From positions 35,186 through 99,185 of the forward strand of contig NZ_PYMJ01000022.1 of the NCBI RefSeq assembly GCF_003025615.1: a stretch of DNA of 64,000 nt, in the 5' to 3' direction. A program made the position numbers and the translations under genes. Below are positions 1-8,772 of this stretch, piece by piece. Under the pieces are notes generated by a model. The model searched no databases. It had not been told where the DNA came from and saw only the letters and a list, made by a program, of their open reading frames with translations. Positions within the stretch are counted from its first letter, which is position 1. Each line of letters begins with the position of its first letter. The DNA is from Photobacterium frigidiphilum (lineage in GTDB: Bacteria; Pseudomonadota; Gammaproteobacteria; Enterobacterales; Vibrionaceae).

Positions 1-353
1 CAGAAATTAATAGCATTGTTGAAGCAATTCAAAGCTCAACCGTACAAGTAGTTAAGGTTATTGGCGAGAGTCAAAGGTTAGTACAAACAGGCGCGCAGCA
101 AACGTCCACAGCCAGTAATATGCTGCTTGAAACCATTAATCAAATGCAGGATGTTTCGCAAAAAGTCAGTGATGTTGCTGTGGCTACCGAACAACAATCT
201 TCGGTTTCACAATCATTGGCAGATATCGTTCATCAGCTATCAGATTCTGCTAATGACGTCTCCAATAATTGTGACGACGCAAATACCACATCACAAGAAA
301 TCAAACATAAAGTGGTCGATTTAAATAACGAAATGGCAAAATTTACGGTGTAA
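1..353 (+). CDS. Methyl-accepting chemotaxis protein, C-terminal end (partial)
   Basis: The frame is open from base 3 to the TAA at 351-353, so the gene begins outside the window. The visible 116 residues are the C-terminal arm of a chemoreceptor signalling coiled coil: they include EINSIVEAIQSSTVQVVKVI and ATEQQSSVSQSLADIVHQLS, the Ser/Gln/Ala-rich heptad pattern that follows the kinase-contact hairpin. The tip, HAMP domain and sensor are not visible, so the ligand cannot be guessed. It converges on a second receptor gene (514-2247), with a shared hairpin terminator between them. There is no pentapeptide CheR tether at the C-terminus (it ends KFTV). Confidence 0.9.
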   Translation, partial: EINSIVEAIQSSTVQVVKVIGESQRLVQTGAQQTSTASNMLLETINQMQDVSQKVSDVAVATEQQSSVSQSLADIVHQLSDSANDVSNNCDDANTTSQEIKHKVVDLNNEMAKFTV

Positions 354-385
354 ATCGGCTTAATATCGAGTTACAAAACAAATAA

Positions 386-432
386 AAACCAGCCCTACTC
401 CTACAATTCAGTAAGAGTGAGCTGGTTTCTTT
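386..432. terminator. Rho-independent terminator between convergent receptor genes
   Basis: AAACCAGC (386-393) pairs with GCTGGTTT (421-428), and the stem is extended by CTACTC/GAGTGA with small mismatches. It is followed by a short T-rich stretch on the + strand and has A-rich sequence on the other side, so it may serve both genes. Confidence 0.7.
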
Positions 433-513
433 CTATGTTTAATAAATAAGTGGATGTTCTAATACTTATACCCAAGTTACCTCAAGCTGCTCGTTTCAGC
501 GAGAATTCACACA

Positions 514-2247
514 TTACGCCAGCTTAAAGTGCTCAACAACCTCGACTAATTGCGCTTTCGTTTCCGCTAGTTGAGCTGTACTCAAGCGTGTTGCTTTACC
601 GCTTTCATCTAGTTCTGCAATCATGGTTTGAATCGCTTCCATATTACGAGAAATCTCGTTTGTCACGACACTTTGCTCTTCAGCAGCAGTAGCTATTTGG
701 GTATTAAGCGAGTTGATATCAGCAATCGATACGGTCATGGCATCTAACGATACAGTGCTTTGTGCTGTCGCGGCGGCAGAGGCTTGGCAACCTTGCTTCG
801 TTTTTTCCATTGCCGATACAACAGAACTCGTGCCTGACTGCAGCTTCGTTAGCATCTCATTAATTTCTTTAGTGCTTTTTTGGGTTTGATCGGCTAATGC
901 TCGCACTTCATCGGCAACAACCGCAAAACCTCTGCCTTGCTCACCCGCCCTCGCGGCTTCAATCGCAGCATTTAACGCCAGTAAATTGGTCTGTTCAGCG
1001 ATGCTACCTATTACCCCTAACACACTGCTAATTTTACCAATATCTAGATTTAAGGTATGGATAGAGCCAGACATATGCTCAACTTCATTCACTAAAGCTT
1101 CGACACTCTGTACTGACTGCCCAACTAACGTTTTGCATTGTTCAGCCTGCTGCGTTGATTGTTCTGTTAACTGTGCTGCTGATAAAGCACTTTGAGCGAC
1201 AGAATCGGCCGTTGCACTCATTTCTGTAATCGCCGCGACGGCTTGTTCGGTCTCAGCGACATGCGTCGCCATTAAAGATTGGTTATGTTCTGCATGTGCA
1301 GAAATTTGCCCTACTCCATCACCCAATATTTTGGTCGAATCTGATACACCTAGCATGAGCTTCTGTAAGCTTGCCGTAAATTGATTTATCGCCCCTGCTA
1401 TCTGACCAAGTTCATCTTTGCTATACACATCTAATCGGTTGGTAAGATCCCCTTCTCCCCCCGCCAAATCAGTGACAACGTCACGAAGCCCAGTTATAGG
1501 GCGATAAGCTATATTCACCAACACAATACTAATGATAATGATCACCACGCCAGCGATAACCAATGCCAAAGTAATCGCATTGTTAAGCACACTCGTATCC
1601 TGCTCGATAAAGGCTTTATCAATATAACCCGTTAACAACCAAGTCTTATCACCCACCGCCACGGGGTATTCCGCTTTAATTAAATCACCTGACACTTTAT
1701 TACTGAATAATGATGTACCAGTCTGATCGGTTAACTCAAGATAGCTACCTTTAGATGTCGAATTTTCTAGCAAGGTTTGAATATCACCCAGATCAATAAA
1801 GAAAATATCACCTCGTCCATTGGCTCCCGGCTTGGTCACTGTAATCACAGTCTTGCCTTGATCAGTAAAGATATCACTAACGGTTACCTTATCACCCGCA
1901 GCCTTCACCATAGACACTAATGGTTCAGTAATCGTGGGATCAGTCACCGTGCCAGTATCAGTAAAAACCATCCCTTGAATGATTTTATTGATGCGATAGA
2001 AGCCAGACTGTTCCTGTAACTCTGCTAACCCTGATGAACTTGTATCTATATTTTCAGCGAGTAAGACTTTATTTTTAATATCACCAGAAAGCTTATCACG
2101 CACCAAATTAAGCTGATGGTTTATATTGTTAATGCTGTTATCGTTAATATACTGACTAATATAATAATTCACGCTTAAATATGACGTTGATACTGCAAGA
2201 GCAATAATAAACCCAAATAATGCGTATATTTTACCTTTAAAAGACAT
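514..2247 (-). CDS. Methyl-accepting chemotaxis protein, Cache sensor
   Basis: A complete 577-residue chemoreceptor. An N-terminal membrane anchor (about residues 8-28) is followed by a periplasmic region of about 190 residues with Cache-like features (FTDTGTVTDP, the stretch around GDIFFIDLGD). A second membrane span lies near residues 225-247, then a HAMP domain (RPITGLRDVVTDLAGGEGDL) and a signalling hairpin with the conserved IAEQTNLLALNAAIEAARAG tip. The start is supported by AGGAAT upstream of the ATG. The gene lies just downstream of mglC on the same strand, separated by a strong terminator, which suggests but does not prove a role in sugar taxis. In enterics galactose taxis uses MglB with Trg; this receptor has a Cache-like sensor and may bind a ligand directly. 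Confidence 0.93.
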   Translation of the reverse strand: MSFKGKIYALFGFIIALAVSTSYLSVNYYISQYINDNSINNINHQLNLVRDKLSGDIKNKVLLAENIDTSSSGLAELQEQSGFYRINKIIQGMVFTDTGTVTDPTITEPLVSMVKAAGDKVTVSDIFTDQGKTVITVTKPGANGRGDIFFIDLGDIQTLLENSTSKGSYLELTDQTGTSLFSNKVSGDLIKAEYPVAVGDKTWLLTGYIDKAFIEQDTSVLNNAITLALVIAGVVIIIISIVLVNIAYRPITGLRDVVTDLAGGEGDLTNRLDVYSKDELGQIAGAINQFTASLQKLMLGVSDSTKILGDGVGQISAHAEHNQSLMATHVAETEQAVAAITEMSATADSVAQSALSAAQLTEQSTQQAEQCKTLVGQSVQSVEALVNEVEHMSGSIHTLNLDIGKISSVLGVIGSIAEQTNLLALNAAIEAARAGEQGRGFAVVADEVRALADQTQKSTKEINEMLTKLQSGTSSVVSAMEKTKQGCQASAAATAQSTVSLDAMTVSIADINSLNTQIATAAEEQSVVTNEISRNMEAIQTMIAELDESGKATRLSTAQLAETKAQLVEVVEHFKLA

Positions 2248-2273
2248 ACGTTGAATTCCTATTTCAATTAAAC

Positions 2274-2308
2274 GAAAAAAGGCAAAGAGCGATTAGCTCT
2301 TTGCCTTT
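2274..2308 (-). terminator. Strong terminator after mglC
   Basis: A perfect 13-bp stem, AAAGGCAAAGAGC (2278-2290) with GCTCTTTGCCTTT (2296-2308), has a 5-nt loop and a six-T run on the minus strand. It ends 27 bp before the receptor start at 2247, leaving almost no space for a separate promoter. Confidence 0.9.
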
Positions 2309-2322
2309 GTCGTTACTTATTA

Positions 2323-3333
2323 TTATTTTTTGTTTGCATACTTCATTGAATCAAGCGCTACTGCGAAAATAATAATGCCGCCTTTAATAATGTACTGCCA
2401 GTAAGGGCTAACACCAATATACGTCATTCCGTAGTTAATAACGGTAAAGATTAATACCCCTGTTACAACACCTGCAACACTTCCTACACCACCCGCAAAT
2501 GACACACCACCCACTACACAGGCAGCAATGGCATCAAGTTCGTACATGAAACCAAGGTTGTTAGTCGCACTACCAATTCGCCCCGCTTCTAACATGCCGC
2601 CAAATGCGTAGAACACACCCGATAAGGCATAGATTTTAAGCAGTGTGATCGGCACGTTAACACCCGATACTTTTGCCGCTTCTGGATTCCCCCCAATCGC
2701 AAAGATGTTCTTACCAAAAACAGTTTTATTCCATATAATCCAGACAAATATGATGGCAATAATGGCGTAAAACGTAAGGTACGATAATCTAAAATCACCA
2801 AAGCGAATAAAGCCTTGAGCAAATTCAGAAAAACGCTCATCAAAACCAGCAACCGGTGATGCCCCTACGGAATCAAAGTATAGTGAGTTAACACCGTATA
2901 CCATGATCATTGAACCCAGTGTGGCGATAAACGGGGTCACATGTAAATACGCAACGATAATGCCGTTAATCAAACCGATTAGCGCCCCCACGGCACACAC
3001 AACGATAATGACGCCAACAATTGGGATTTCACCAACATTGGGAAAAACCTTATTAACGTTATCTGCCGCTTGAAGCAAGGTAGCCGATAATACCGCAGCC
3101 AAACCTACCTGACGACCTGCTGATAAATCAGTACCTTGGGTAACAATAAGCCCTGCAACACCCAATGCAATAATAATACGTACAGATGATTGGGTAAGAA
3201 TATTACTCAGGTTTCTTAAGCTTAAAAAGCTTGGTTCTTGAATAACTATAATTGCCAATAAAATAAATAGTACCGCATAAATGCCCCCTTCTTTGAGGTA
3301 GCGCATCATGCTGAGTTTTTTTAAAGTTTCCAT
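2323..3333 (-). CDS. mglC: Galactose/methyl-galactoside ABC transporter permease MglC
   Basis: The inner-membrane permease of the high-affinity galactose importer. It has 336 residues, as I recall for E. coli MglC, and the sequence is highly similar throughout: YLKEGGIYAVLFILLA at the start, LSNILTQSSVRIIIALGVAG, TQGTDLSAGRQVGLAA, GGNPEAAKVSGVNV, ATNNLGFMYELDAIAACVVG, and SMKYANKK at the end. About ten hydrophobic segments are visible, as in the RbsC/XylH branch of the ABC permeases. It follows mglA by 12 bp and is last in the mglBAC operon, directly before a strong terminator. Identification is near certain. Confidence 0.97.
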   Translation of the reverse strand: METLKKLSMMRYLKEGGIYAVLFILLAIIVIQEPSFLSLRNLSNILTQSSVRIIIALGVAGLIVTQGTDLSAGRQVGLAAVLSATLLQAADNVNKVFPNVGEIPIVGVIIVVCAVGALIGLINGIIVAYLHVTPFIATLGSMIMVYGVNSLYFDSVGASPVAGFDERFSEFAQGFIRFGDFRLSYLTFYAIIAIIFVWIIWNKTVFGKNIFAIGGNPEAAKVSGVNVPITLLKIYALSGVFYAFGGMLEAGRIGSATNNLGFMYELDAIAACVVGGVSFAGGVGSVAGVVTGVLIFTVINYGMTYIGVSPYWQYIIKGGIIIFAVALDSMKYANKK

Positions 3334-3345
3334 TAACTCTAATCC

Positions 3346-4857
3346 TTAAAGATAACGAGAGGCCAAACCGAGAATTTCATTCTGTGTGGTATTTTTTGTT
3401 TCTACGATGCCAGCAGCACGACCATTGCTCATCACGAGTATGCGATCAGTAATACCTAAAAGTTCAGGCATTTCAGAAGAGATAATAATTATCCCTTTAT
3501 TTTTATTGGCCAATTCTAATATCAGTTGATAGATTTCAAATTTCGCACCAACATCAATACCCCGCGTTGGCTCATCTAACATTAATATTTCAGGGCCAGT
3601 TAATAACCAGCGCCCAATAATGATTTTTTGCTGGTTCCCACCAGATAACGAGCCGATCATGGTTTTATGCGACGGTGTTTTCACACTCATGGCATCGATT
3701 ACCCACTGAGTATCGCTTTTCATTTTTCGGTTACTAAGTAGCCCAAAGCCTTCTTTATATTGTTCAACATTCGCTACCAAAGAATTAAATGTAATATCGA
3801 GGTTGCTATAAATCCCAGTAGAGCGTCGCTCTTCTGTCACTAACGCAAAACCATTATTAATGGCTTCGTGGGCGTCTTTATTCTTTAGGTGTTTACCATG
3901 CAAAATAATATCGCCGCTGCTACGTTCACGAATACCAAATAATGTTTCTACAATATCGGTTCGTTTCGCGCCCACCAATCCAGCAATACCTAGAATTTCA
4001 CCTTTGCGGAGTTCAAAGCTAACATCTTGAACAGAGGGTTGATTCAACGCCGTTAAATTCTTCACAGCTAAAATGGTTTCTTTCGGCGTATTTGTTTTTT
4101 CAGGAAATCGCTGCGTTAATTCACGTCCAACCATCATACCGATGATTTGATCCATGGTTAAACCTTCTAACGGGCGTGTATCAACCCAAACACCATCGCG
4201 TAAAATGGTAATTTCATCGCAGATTTCAAATATTTCTTCCATCTTGTGAGAAATATAAACAATGCCACAGCCTTTCTCTTTTAGCTTTTTAATGATCTTG
4301 AATAGGTGATTAACTTCTTTTTCAGTTAATGACGATGTTGGCTCATCCATAATCACAATTTTTGCGTCATAAGAAAATGCTTTTGCAATTTCTAACATCT
4401 GCATTTGAGATACAGATAAGGTCGCGACTTTTACATTAGGGTCGATATCAATATCGAGTTCTTCAAATACTTTTTTAGTTTCTTCATACATTTTTTTTTG
4501 ATCAACAAAGAAACCTTTTGTCGGATAACGGCCAAGCCAAATATTATCCATAACGGTACGCTGCAGAACCTGATTTAGTTCTTGGTGTACCATAGAAACA
4601 CCAGCTTCTAGCGCTTCTTTTGATGATGAAAAATTAATGCTTTTACCTAAGAAAACGATATCCCCTTCGTTTTTCTCATAGATCCCAAATAAGCATTTTA
4701 ATAACGTCGATTTCCCTGCTCCATTCTCACCCATTAATGCATGAATAGAATGCGGGCGTACCTTCAAGTTCACTTTATCGAGAGCTTTAACCCCAGGGAA
4801 CTCTTTACTTATTCCTGTCATTTCTAACAGAAATTCATTTTTATTTATTGTAGTCAT
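3346..4857 (-). CDS. mglA: Galactose/methyl-galactoside ABC transporter ATPase MglA
   Basis: A duplicated ATP-binding subunit of the sugar ABC family, 503 residues. The first cassette has a Walker A GENGAGKST near residue 43, a signature-like VATLSVSQMQMLEIAKAF, and Walker B IVIMDEPTSSL. The second cassette has a degenerate Walker A (GLVGAKRTD), signature LSGGNQQK and Walker B ILMLDEPTRGIDVG. A degenerate second P-loop is normal for MglA, RbsA and XylG. It lies between mglB and mglC, separated from mglB by a hairpin that probably limits its expression relative to the binding protein. Confidence 0.97.
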   Translation of the reverse strand: MTTINKNEFLLEMTGISKEFPGVKALDKVNLKVRPHSIHALMGENGAGKSTLLKCLFGIYEKNEGDIVFLGKSINFSSSKEALEAGVSMVHQELNQVLQRTVMDNIWLGRYPTKGFFVDQKKMYEETKKVFEELDIDIDPNVKVATLSVSQMQMLEIAKAFSYDAKIVIMDEPTSSLTEKEVNHLFKIIKKLKEKGCGIVYISHKMEEIFEICDEITILRDGVWVDTRPLEGLTMDQIIGMMVGRELTQRFPEKTNTPKETILAVKNLTALNQPSVQDVSFELRKGEILGIAGLVGAKRTDIVETLFGIRERSSGDIILHGKHLKNKDAHEAINNGFALVTEERRSTGIYSNLDITFNSLVANVEQYKEGFGLLSNRKMKSDTQWVIDAMSVKTPSHKTMIGSLSGGNQQKIIIGRWLLTGPEILMLDEPTRGIDVGAKFEIYQLILELANKNKGIIIISSEMPELLGITDRILVMSNGRAAGIVETKNTTQNEILGLASRYL

Positions 4858-4882
4858 AACGGCATTAACCAGAAGGTTATAA

Positions 4883-4908
4883 AAGCGGGAAAAGAACGTC
4901 TCCCGCTT
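4883..4908 (-). promoter_or_regulatory. Intercistronic hairpin between mglB and mglA
   Basis: AAGCGGGA (4883-4890) and TCCCGCTT (4901-4908) form an 8-bp stem, followed on the minus strand by TTATAAC. A hairpin after a binding-protein gene commonly gives partial termination or 3' protection, so that the binding protein exceeds the membrane subunits. That role is inferred here. Confidence 0.7.
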
Positions 4909-4923
4909 CTAGTTGGCAGAAAA

Positions 4924-5901
4924 TTAGTTTAGGTTACTTTTATCAACGCCAACGTACGGTACACGTACAACTTTATTCTCTATTTTCCAATTTGTTCCTT
5001 CACCCGCAGGAAGACCATTTGCAAGGTTACGGGTTAATTCAAATGTTGCTTTTGCTTGATTACTTGCATCATTCAATACTGTGCCTGCCATTTGGCCAGA
5101 ACGTACCATCGCTAATGCTTCACTCAATGCATCAACACCAAATACAGGGAGCTCGGTTTTACCTGCCGCTTTCAATGATTCTACAGCACCCATTGCCATA
5201 CCATCGTTGTTAGCAATTACAACTTCAATCTTATTACCGTTAGGTCCTGAAACCCATGCGTCCATCTTATCTTTGGCCATTGCGGTATCCCACATGGCAG
5301 TATCAAGATGTAATTGTTCTGTTTTATACCCTTTTTCGTTCAATGTTTTGATTACATAACTAGAACGTGCTTCAGCATCTGGGTGTCCAGGTTCACCTTT
5401 AAGTAAAACATACTGAATAACACCATCGTTATTTAAATCCCAATTGGCATTTTCTGACCACTGCTTAGCAATCAGTTCGCCTTGAATAATGCCTGACTCT
5501 TTTGAATCTGTTCCGACATAATATGCTTTGTCGTAACTTGCTAATGCAGCCGCTGATGGTTCTTTGTTATAAAAAACAATTGGCACATCATCCATTTTTG
5601 CTTTTTTAATAATCACGGGCGCCGCCGCAGGATCTACCAAGTTTATTGCAAGGGCTTGTACACCACGCGCAAGCATAATGTCGATCTGATCATTTTGCAT
5701 TGATTGGCTATTTTGCGAGTCATTCATTAACAAACGAACATCTTTGTCTTCATCTGCAACTTTCACGATAGCTTGACGAACAACGGCCATAAAGTTGTCA
5801 TCATATTTGTAAACCGTAAAACCAAGCGTCGTTTCAGCAAGTGCGCTAGTACCGAAAGACATTCCAGCACATAGAGTAGCGAGTATAGTCAGTTTTTTCA
5901 T
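4924..5901 (-). CDS. mglB: Galactose-binding periplasmic protein MglB
   Basis: The periplasmic receptor that delivers galactose or glucose to MglA-MglC. It has 325 residues with a Sec signal peptide (MKKLTILATLCAGMSFGTSALA). The mature part is a type I periplasmic binding protein: LGFTVYKYDDNFMAVVRQAI, LAINLVDPAAAPVI, VFYNKEPS, YYVGTDSKESGIIQGELI, VIANNDGMAMGAVESL and FGVDALSEALAMV match the E. coli MglB pattern, including Asn/Asp/Trp ligand positions. E. coli MglB also carries a Ca site (DLNNDGVIQYVLLKGE here). It is first in the operon. A GalR-type operator lies 138 bp upstream of the start. Confidence 0.97.
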   Translation of the reverse strand: MKKLTILATLCAGMSFGTSALAETTLGFTVYKYDDNFMAVVRQAIVKVADEDKDVRLLMNDSQNSQSMQNDQIDIMLARGVQALAINLVDPAAAPVIIKKAKMDDVPIVFYNKEPSAAALASYDKAYYVGTDSKESGIIQGELIAKQWSENANWDLNNDGVIQYVLLKGEPGHPDAEARSSYVIKTLNEKGYKTEQLHLDTAMWDTAMAKDKMDAWVSGPNGNKIEVVIANNDGMAMGAVESLKAAGKTELPVFGVDALSEALAMVRSGQMAGTVLNDASNQAKATFELTRNLANGLPAGEGTNWKIENKVVRVPYVGVDKSNLN

Positions 5902-6038
5902 CGAACTAATCCTGTCAATTATTATAGTTATACTGCTTTTGTAGGGAGAGGTTCGAGCAATATCCTCTGCTCGATTGACCTTTCTAAGCGAAGTCTACAT
6001 TGATTGGAATTAGGTTTAACGTGATCGATACGGTGTTA

Positions 6039-6054
6039 ATGTAAACGTTTCCCC
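6039..6054. promoter_or_regulatory. Candidate GalR/GalS operator upstream of mglB
   Basis: ATGTAAACGTTTCCCC closely matches the GalR/GalS consensus GTGNAANCGNTTNCAC, with the central CG and both AA/TT arms kept. It lies 138 bp upstream of the mglB start, as expected for a galactose-inducible operon. No galR gene is in the window. Confidence 0.65.
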
Positions 6055-6477
6055 AGTGTAACAATAGTTACAACTGCGTAATGTTGGTTAGTTTTACCAA
6101 CTTTGTAACCGATTAATATTCATACACCTATAAATTGCCAATTAGAATAGAATTAATAAATTTATTCCCAGTAATCATAATGATAGACTTATAATTCATA
6201 TAGACAAAATGCATTCACACCACAAATAACACCGCTGTTTTTCATAAAAAAACGTGGCTACTTTACAAAAAATAAGCATTACAAACAATTTAATTGATTA
6301 CTCTATCATAAAGAAAAAATCACCTTTAAAACCCATGATTTTATTGAATATTAATAAATTTAATTTCCCTTCTTCTTATTAAAAAAGCACATATGACAAA
6401 ATGTAAAATTTGTGACACAACTATCAATGCTGTAACACCCAGTAGATACAACCCTTTGAAAACCTTTTATATAAACA

Positions 6478-6493
6478 TTGTAAACGTAACCAC
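6478..6493. promoter_or_regulatory. Possible second GalR/GalS half-operator
   Basis: TTGTAAACGTAACCAC keeps one arm and the outer CAC of the GalR/GalS consensus but has three mismatches. It lies 577 bp from mglB and is therefore weak. Confidence 0.3.
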
Positions 6494-6734
6494 TTTCACT
6501 AATAAATCATGAATTTATCCCTCCCCCCCAGTGGAACCGCACCTTGTTACATTGAAGTTACAATCCAAGTAAAGTAAAGGCTACCGTGGCTATTTATTCC
6601 AGAAAATAGCCACTAAGCGCTTGATCTATCAGATTTGTAAAGGTGTAATAGCAAAACAAATAATTAACACTACTAATACATCTGTTTTTACATAAAATTA
6701 AATCGTATCTCTTTAAGCTCTGAGGAATAGTTGT

Positions 6735-7220
6735 ATGAAAGGTGGACAGCGTGATGTAACACTCCGTTTTTTAGCAGAACCGAGTGACGTTAACTTTGGT
6801 GGTAAAGTCCATGGCGGGGCGGTAATGAAATGGATCGATTTAGCTGCTTATGCCTGCTCTGCCGGATGGAGTGCTAAATACTGTATTACTGCTTATGCTG
6901 GTGGGATTCGTTTTGTCGCCCCTATTCAAGTAGGTAACCTTGTCGAAGTCAGTGCCAAGGTTATTTATACAGGGCGATCTTCAATGCATATTGCGATAGA
7001 TGTACAAGCAAGCGATCCTAAACTATTAGAACGCCGTCTAACTACGCATTGTATTGTCATTATGGTTGCTGTTGATGAAGACGGTAAATCAACGCCTATT
7101 CCAGAATGGATTCCACAGACCCCTGAAGATATTGAATTACGTGATTCAGCCATTAAATTAATGAATATGCGTAAAGAAATCGGGGAAGAAATGGAAGCAC
7201 ATGTAAAGTATTTAAAATGA
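6735..7220 (+). CDS. Acyl-CoA thioesterase, hotdog fold
   Basis: A 161-residue cytosolic hotdog protein of the YciA/acyl-CoA hydrolase branch, which hydrolyses acyl-CoA to free acid and CoA. The hallmark NFGGKVHGGAVMKWIDLAAY lies around residues 20-39 (Asn/Gly loop and active-site Asp), and IRFVAPIQVGNLVEVSAKVI forms the central strands. The lengths and the C-terminal helix rich in Glu/Lys fit the family. The start has GAGGAA about 8 nt upstream. It stands alone between the mgl promoter region and a terminator convergent with uxuA. The chain-length preference cannot be read from sequence. Confidence 0.9.
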   Translation: MKGGQRDVTLRFLAEPSDVNFGGKVHGGAVMKWIDLAAYACSAGWSAKYCITAYAGGIRFVAPIQVGNLVEVSAKVIYTGRSSMHIAIDVQASDPKLLERRLTTHCIVIMVAVDEDGKSTPIPEWIPQTPEDIELRDSAIKLMNMRKEIGEEMEAHVKYLK

Positions 7221-7382
7221 ATTAAAAAATGAATTAAAAAATGAATTTTGACGCCACTTTAGTATGGTGTTTAAAGGTAATCAGCAAGCCTCTTCATCAT
7301 GATAAAATAAAGAGGTTTACTGAATACAAACTTGGGGGTTTTTACTACATCAGTAGACCGAAGTCTATTCTCACAACAAACA

Positions 7383-7410
7383 AAAAAGGCCCGATAATCG
7401 GACCTTTTCT
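7383..7410. terminator. Bidirectional terminator between thioesterase and uxuA
   Basis: AAAAAGGCCCGAT and ATCGGACCTTTTCT form a near-perfect stem with A and T tracts on either side, lying just past the 3' end of uxuA (stop at 7427) and about 160 bp past the thioesterase. Confidence 0.85.
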
Positions 7411-7426
7411 AAAATTTATTTTATTT

Positions 7427-8611
7427 TCACTTTGTAAAGAATGCGCGCTTTAATGCCATTTCCAAACCTCGCACTTCAGCAAGGCCTTTTAAGCGACCTA
7501 TAGCCGAGTAACCAGGGTTCGTTTTTTTGTTCAAATCATCTAACATCTGATGACCGTGATCTGGTCGCATTGGTATTAACCGTACATCACCAGCTTCATC
7601 ACGGCGCTGTTCTTCTTTCAGAATTTCCATCACTACGTTATACATATCAACATCACCATCAAGGTGTGCAGCTTCATGGAAACTAAGCTGATTGTCTTCA
7701 CGTTGAGTCGAACGCAAATGAGTGAAATAAATACGATCACCGTGTTGTCTAATCATATTCACTAAATCATTATCACCACGTACACCATACGAACCAGTGC
7801 ACATTGTAATACCATTCATTTGGCTTGGTACTTCAGTTGTTAGCCAATCAATATCTTCAATCGTTGAAACGACACGAGGTAGGCCTAAAATTGGGCGTGG
7901 TGGATCATCTGGATGTACTGCCATTTTTAAACCGTTAGCATCACAGATTGGCATTAATTCTTTTAGAAAGTACACCATATGATCACGAAGTTTATCTTTC
8001 GTTATACCATCGTAACGATCTAGTTGGGCTTGGAATTCTTGTAATGTATAGCCTTCTTCTGCGCCAGGTAACCCTGCAATAATATTACCCGTCAGTTTAG
8101 CAATTTCGGCATCAGACATATTATCAAAATAGATTTTAGCTTGTGCTTGTTCTTCATCAGAATAAGCATCTTCGGAATTTGGGCGTTTTAAAATATGTAA
8201 TTCAAAAGCGGCAAATGCAATTTGGTCAAACCGTAATGCTTTAGAGCCATCTTCCATTTCAAATTCAAGATCAGTACGTGTCCAATCTAGAACAGGCATA
8301 AAGTTATAACAGATAGTATCAATGCCGCATTCAGCTAAGTTGCGTAATGTTTGTTTATAGTTATCAATCCACAACTGGTAATTACCCGTTTGAGTTTTGA
8401 TCTCTTCGTGTACCGGAACACTCTCAACCACTGACCATGTAAGGCCTTTATCTTCGATTAAAGCCTTACGAATAAGAATTTCTTCTTTCGTCCACACTTC
8501 TCCGTTGGGAATATGGTGTAACGCGTTCACAATGCCCGTCGCTCCCGCCTGACGAATATCGTTTAGAGAAACTGGGTCATTAGGACCATACCAGCGCCAA
8601 GTTTGTTCCAT
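7427..8611 (-). CDS. uxuA: Mannonate dehydratase UxuA
   Basis: Dehydrates D-mannonate to 2-keto-3-deoxygluconate in the glucuronate pathway, using Mn or Fe. With the ATG at 8611 the protein has 394 residues, as I recall for E. coli UxuA, and starts with the same MEQTWRWYGPNDPVSL. An in-frame GTG three codons upstream lies inside the ribosome-binding site (AAGGTG) and was rejected. Conserved blocks include HPDDPP (residues 233-238), CTGSYGVR (271-278), FTHLRSTQRED (296-305) and MRPDHGHQML (348-357), which carry the metal-binding Cys and His residues. It follows uxuR on the same strand, with a terminator-like hairpin between them. No operator was found directly upstream, so part of its expression may be read-through. 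Confidence 0.97.
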   Translation of the reverse strand: MEQTWRWYGPNDPVSLNDIRQAGATGIVNALHHIPNGEVWTKEEILIRKALIEDKGLTWSVVESVPVHEEIKTQTGNYQLWIDNYKQTLRNLAECGIDTICYNFMPVLDWTRTDLEFEMEDGSKALRFDQIAFAAFELHILKRPNSEDAYSDEEQAQAKIYFDNMSDAEIAKLTGNIIAGLPGAEEGYTLQEFQAQLDRYDGITKDKLRDHMVYFLKELMPICDANGLKMAVHPDDPPRPILGLPRVVSTIEDIDWLTTEVPSQMNGITMCTGSYGVRGDNDLVNMIRQHGDRIYFTHLRSTQREDNQLSFHEAAHLDGDVDMYNVVMEILKEEQRRDEAGDVRLIPMRPDHGHQMLDDLNKKTNPGYSAIGRLKGLAEVRGLEMALKRAFFTK

Positions 8612-8711
8612 GACAATCACCTTTTACAGACACACTTAACCCGCTCGATAATTATTGACGAGTAAAGTATTTAAGAATTCTAATTAACTGTCACTTAGAA
8701 GTAGCAGTTCT

Positions 8712-8744
8712 AAATAAAGACCAACAAGGACATTGGTCTTATTT
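8712..8744 (-). terminator. Hairpin after uxuR
   Basis: AGACCAA (8718-8724) pairs with TTGGTCT (8733-8739), with the stem extended by AAATA/TATTT and the minus strand continuing TTTATTT. The arms are in the order ACCAA...TTGGT, opposite to the UxuR operator, so this is read as a terminator or attenuator between uxuR and uxuA. Confidence 0.6.
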
Positions 8745-8772
8745 GTCGATGCCTTATATTAAGGACTCGATT

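Larger units (their letters stand above)
5902..6734. other. 833-bp intergenic region, mglB and thioesterase promoters
   Basis: Very AT-rich and without a credible gene on either strand. It should hold the divergent promoters of mglB and the acyl-CoA thioesterase. Two LacI-family-like operators were found (listed separately). A weak CRP-like site, TGTGACACAACTATCA at 6411-6426, keeps only one good half. The rest holds nothing I can name; at this length a small RNA is possible but not supported. Confidence 0.5.

Noticed and set aside
6411..6426. CRP site in the mgl upstream region
   Set aside because: Only one half matches well, and it is about 510 bp from mglB, too far to list as a site.
8712..8744. 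Inverted repeat with ACCAA and TTGGT considered as a UxuR operator for uxuA
   Set aside because: The arms are in the reverse order and widely spaced; the structure fits a terminator of uxuR.
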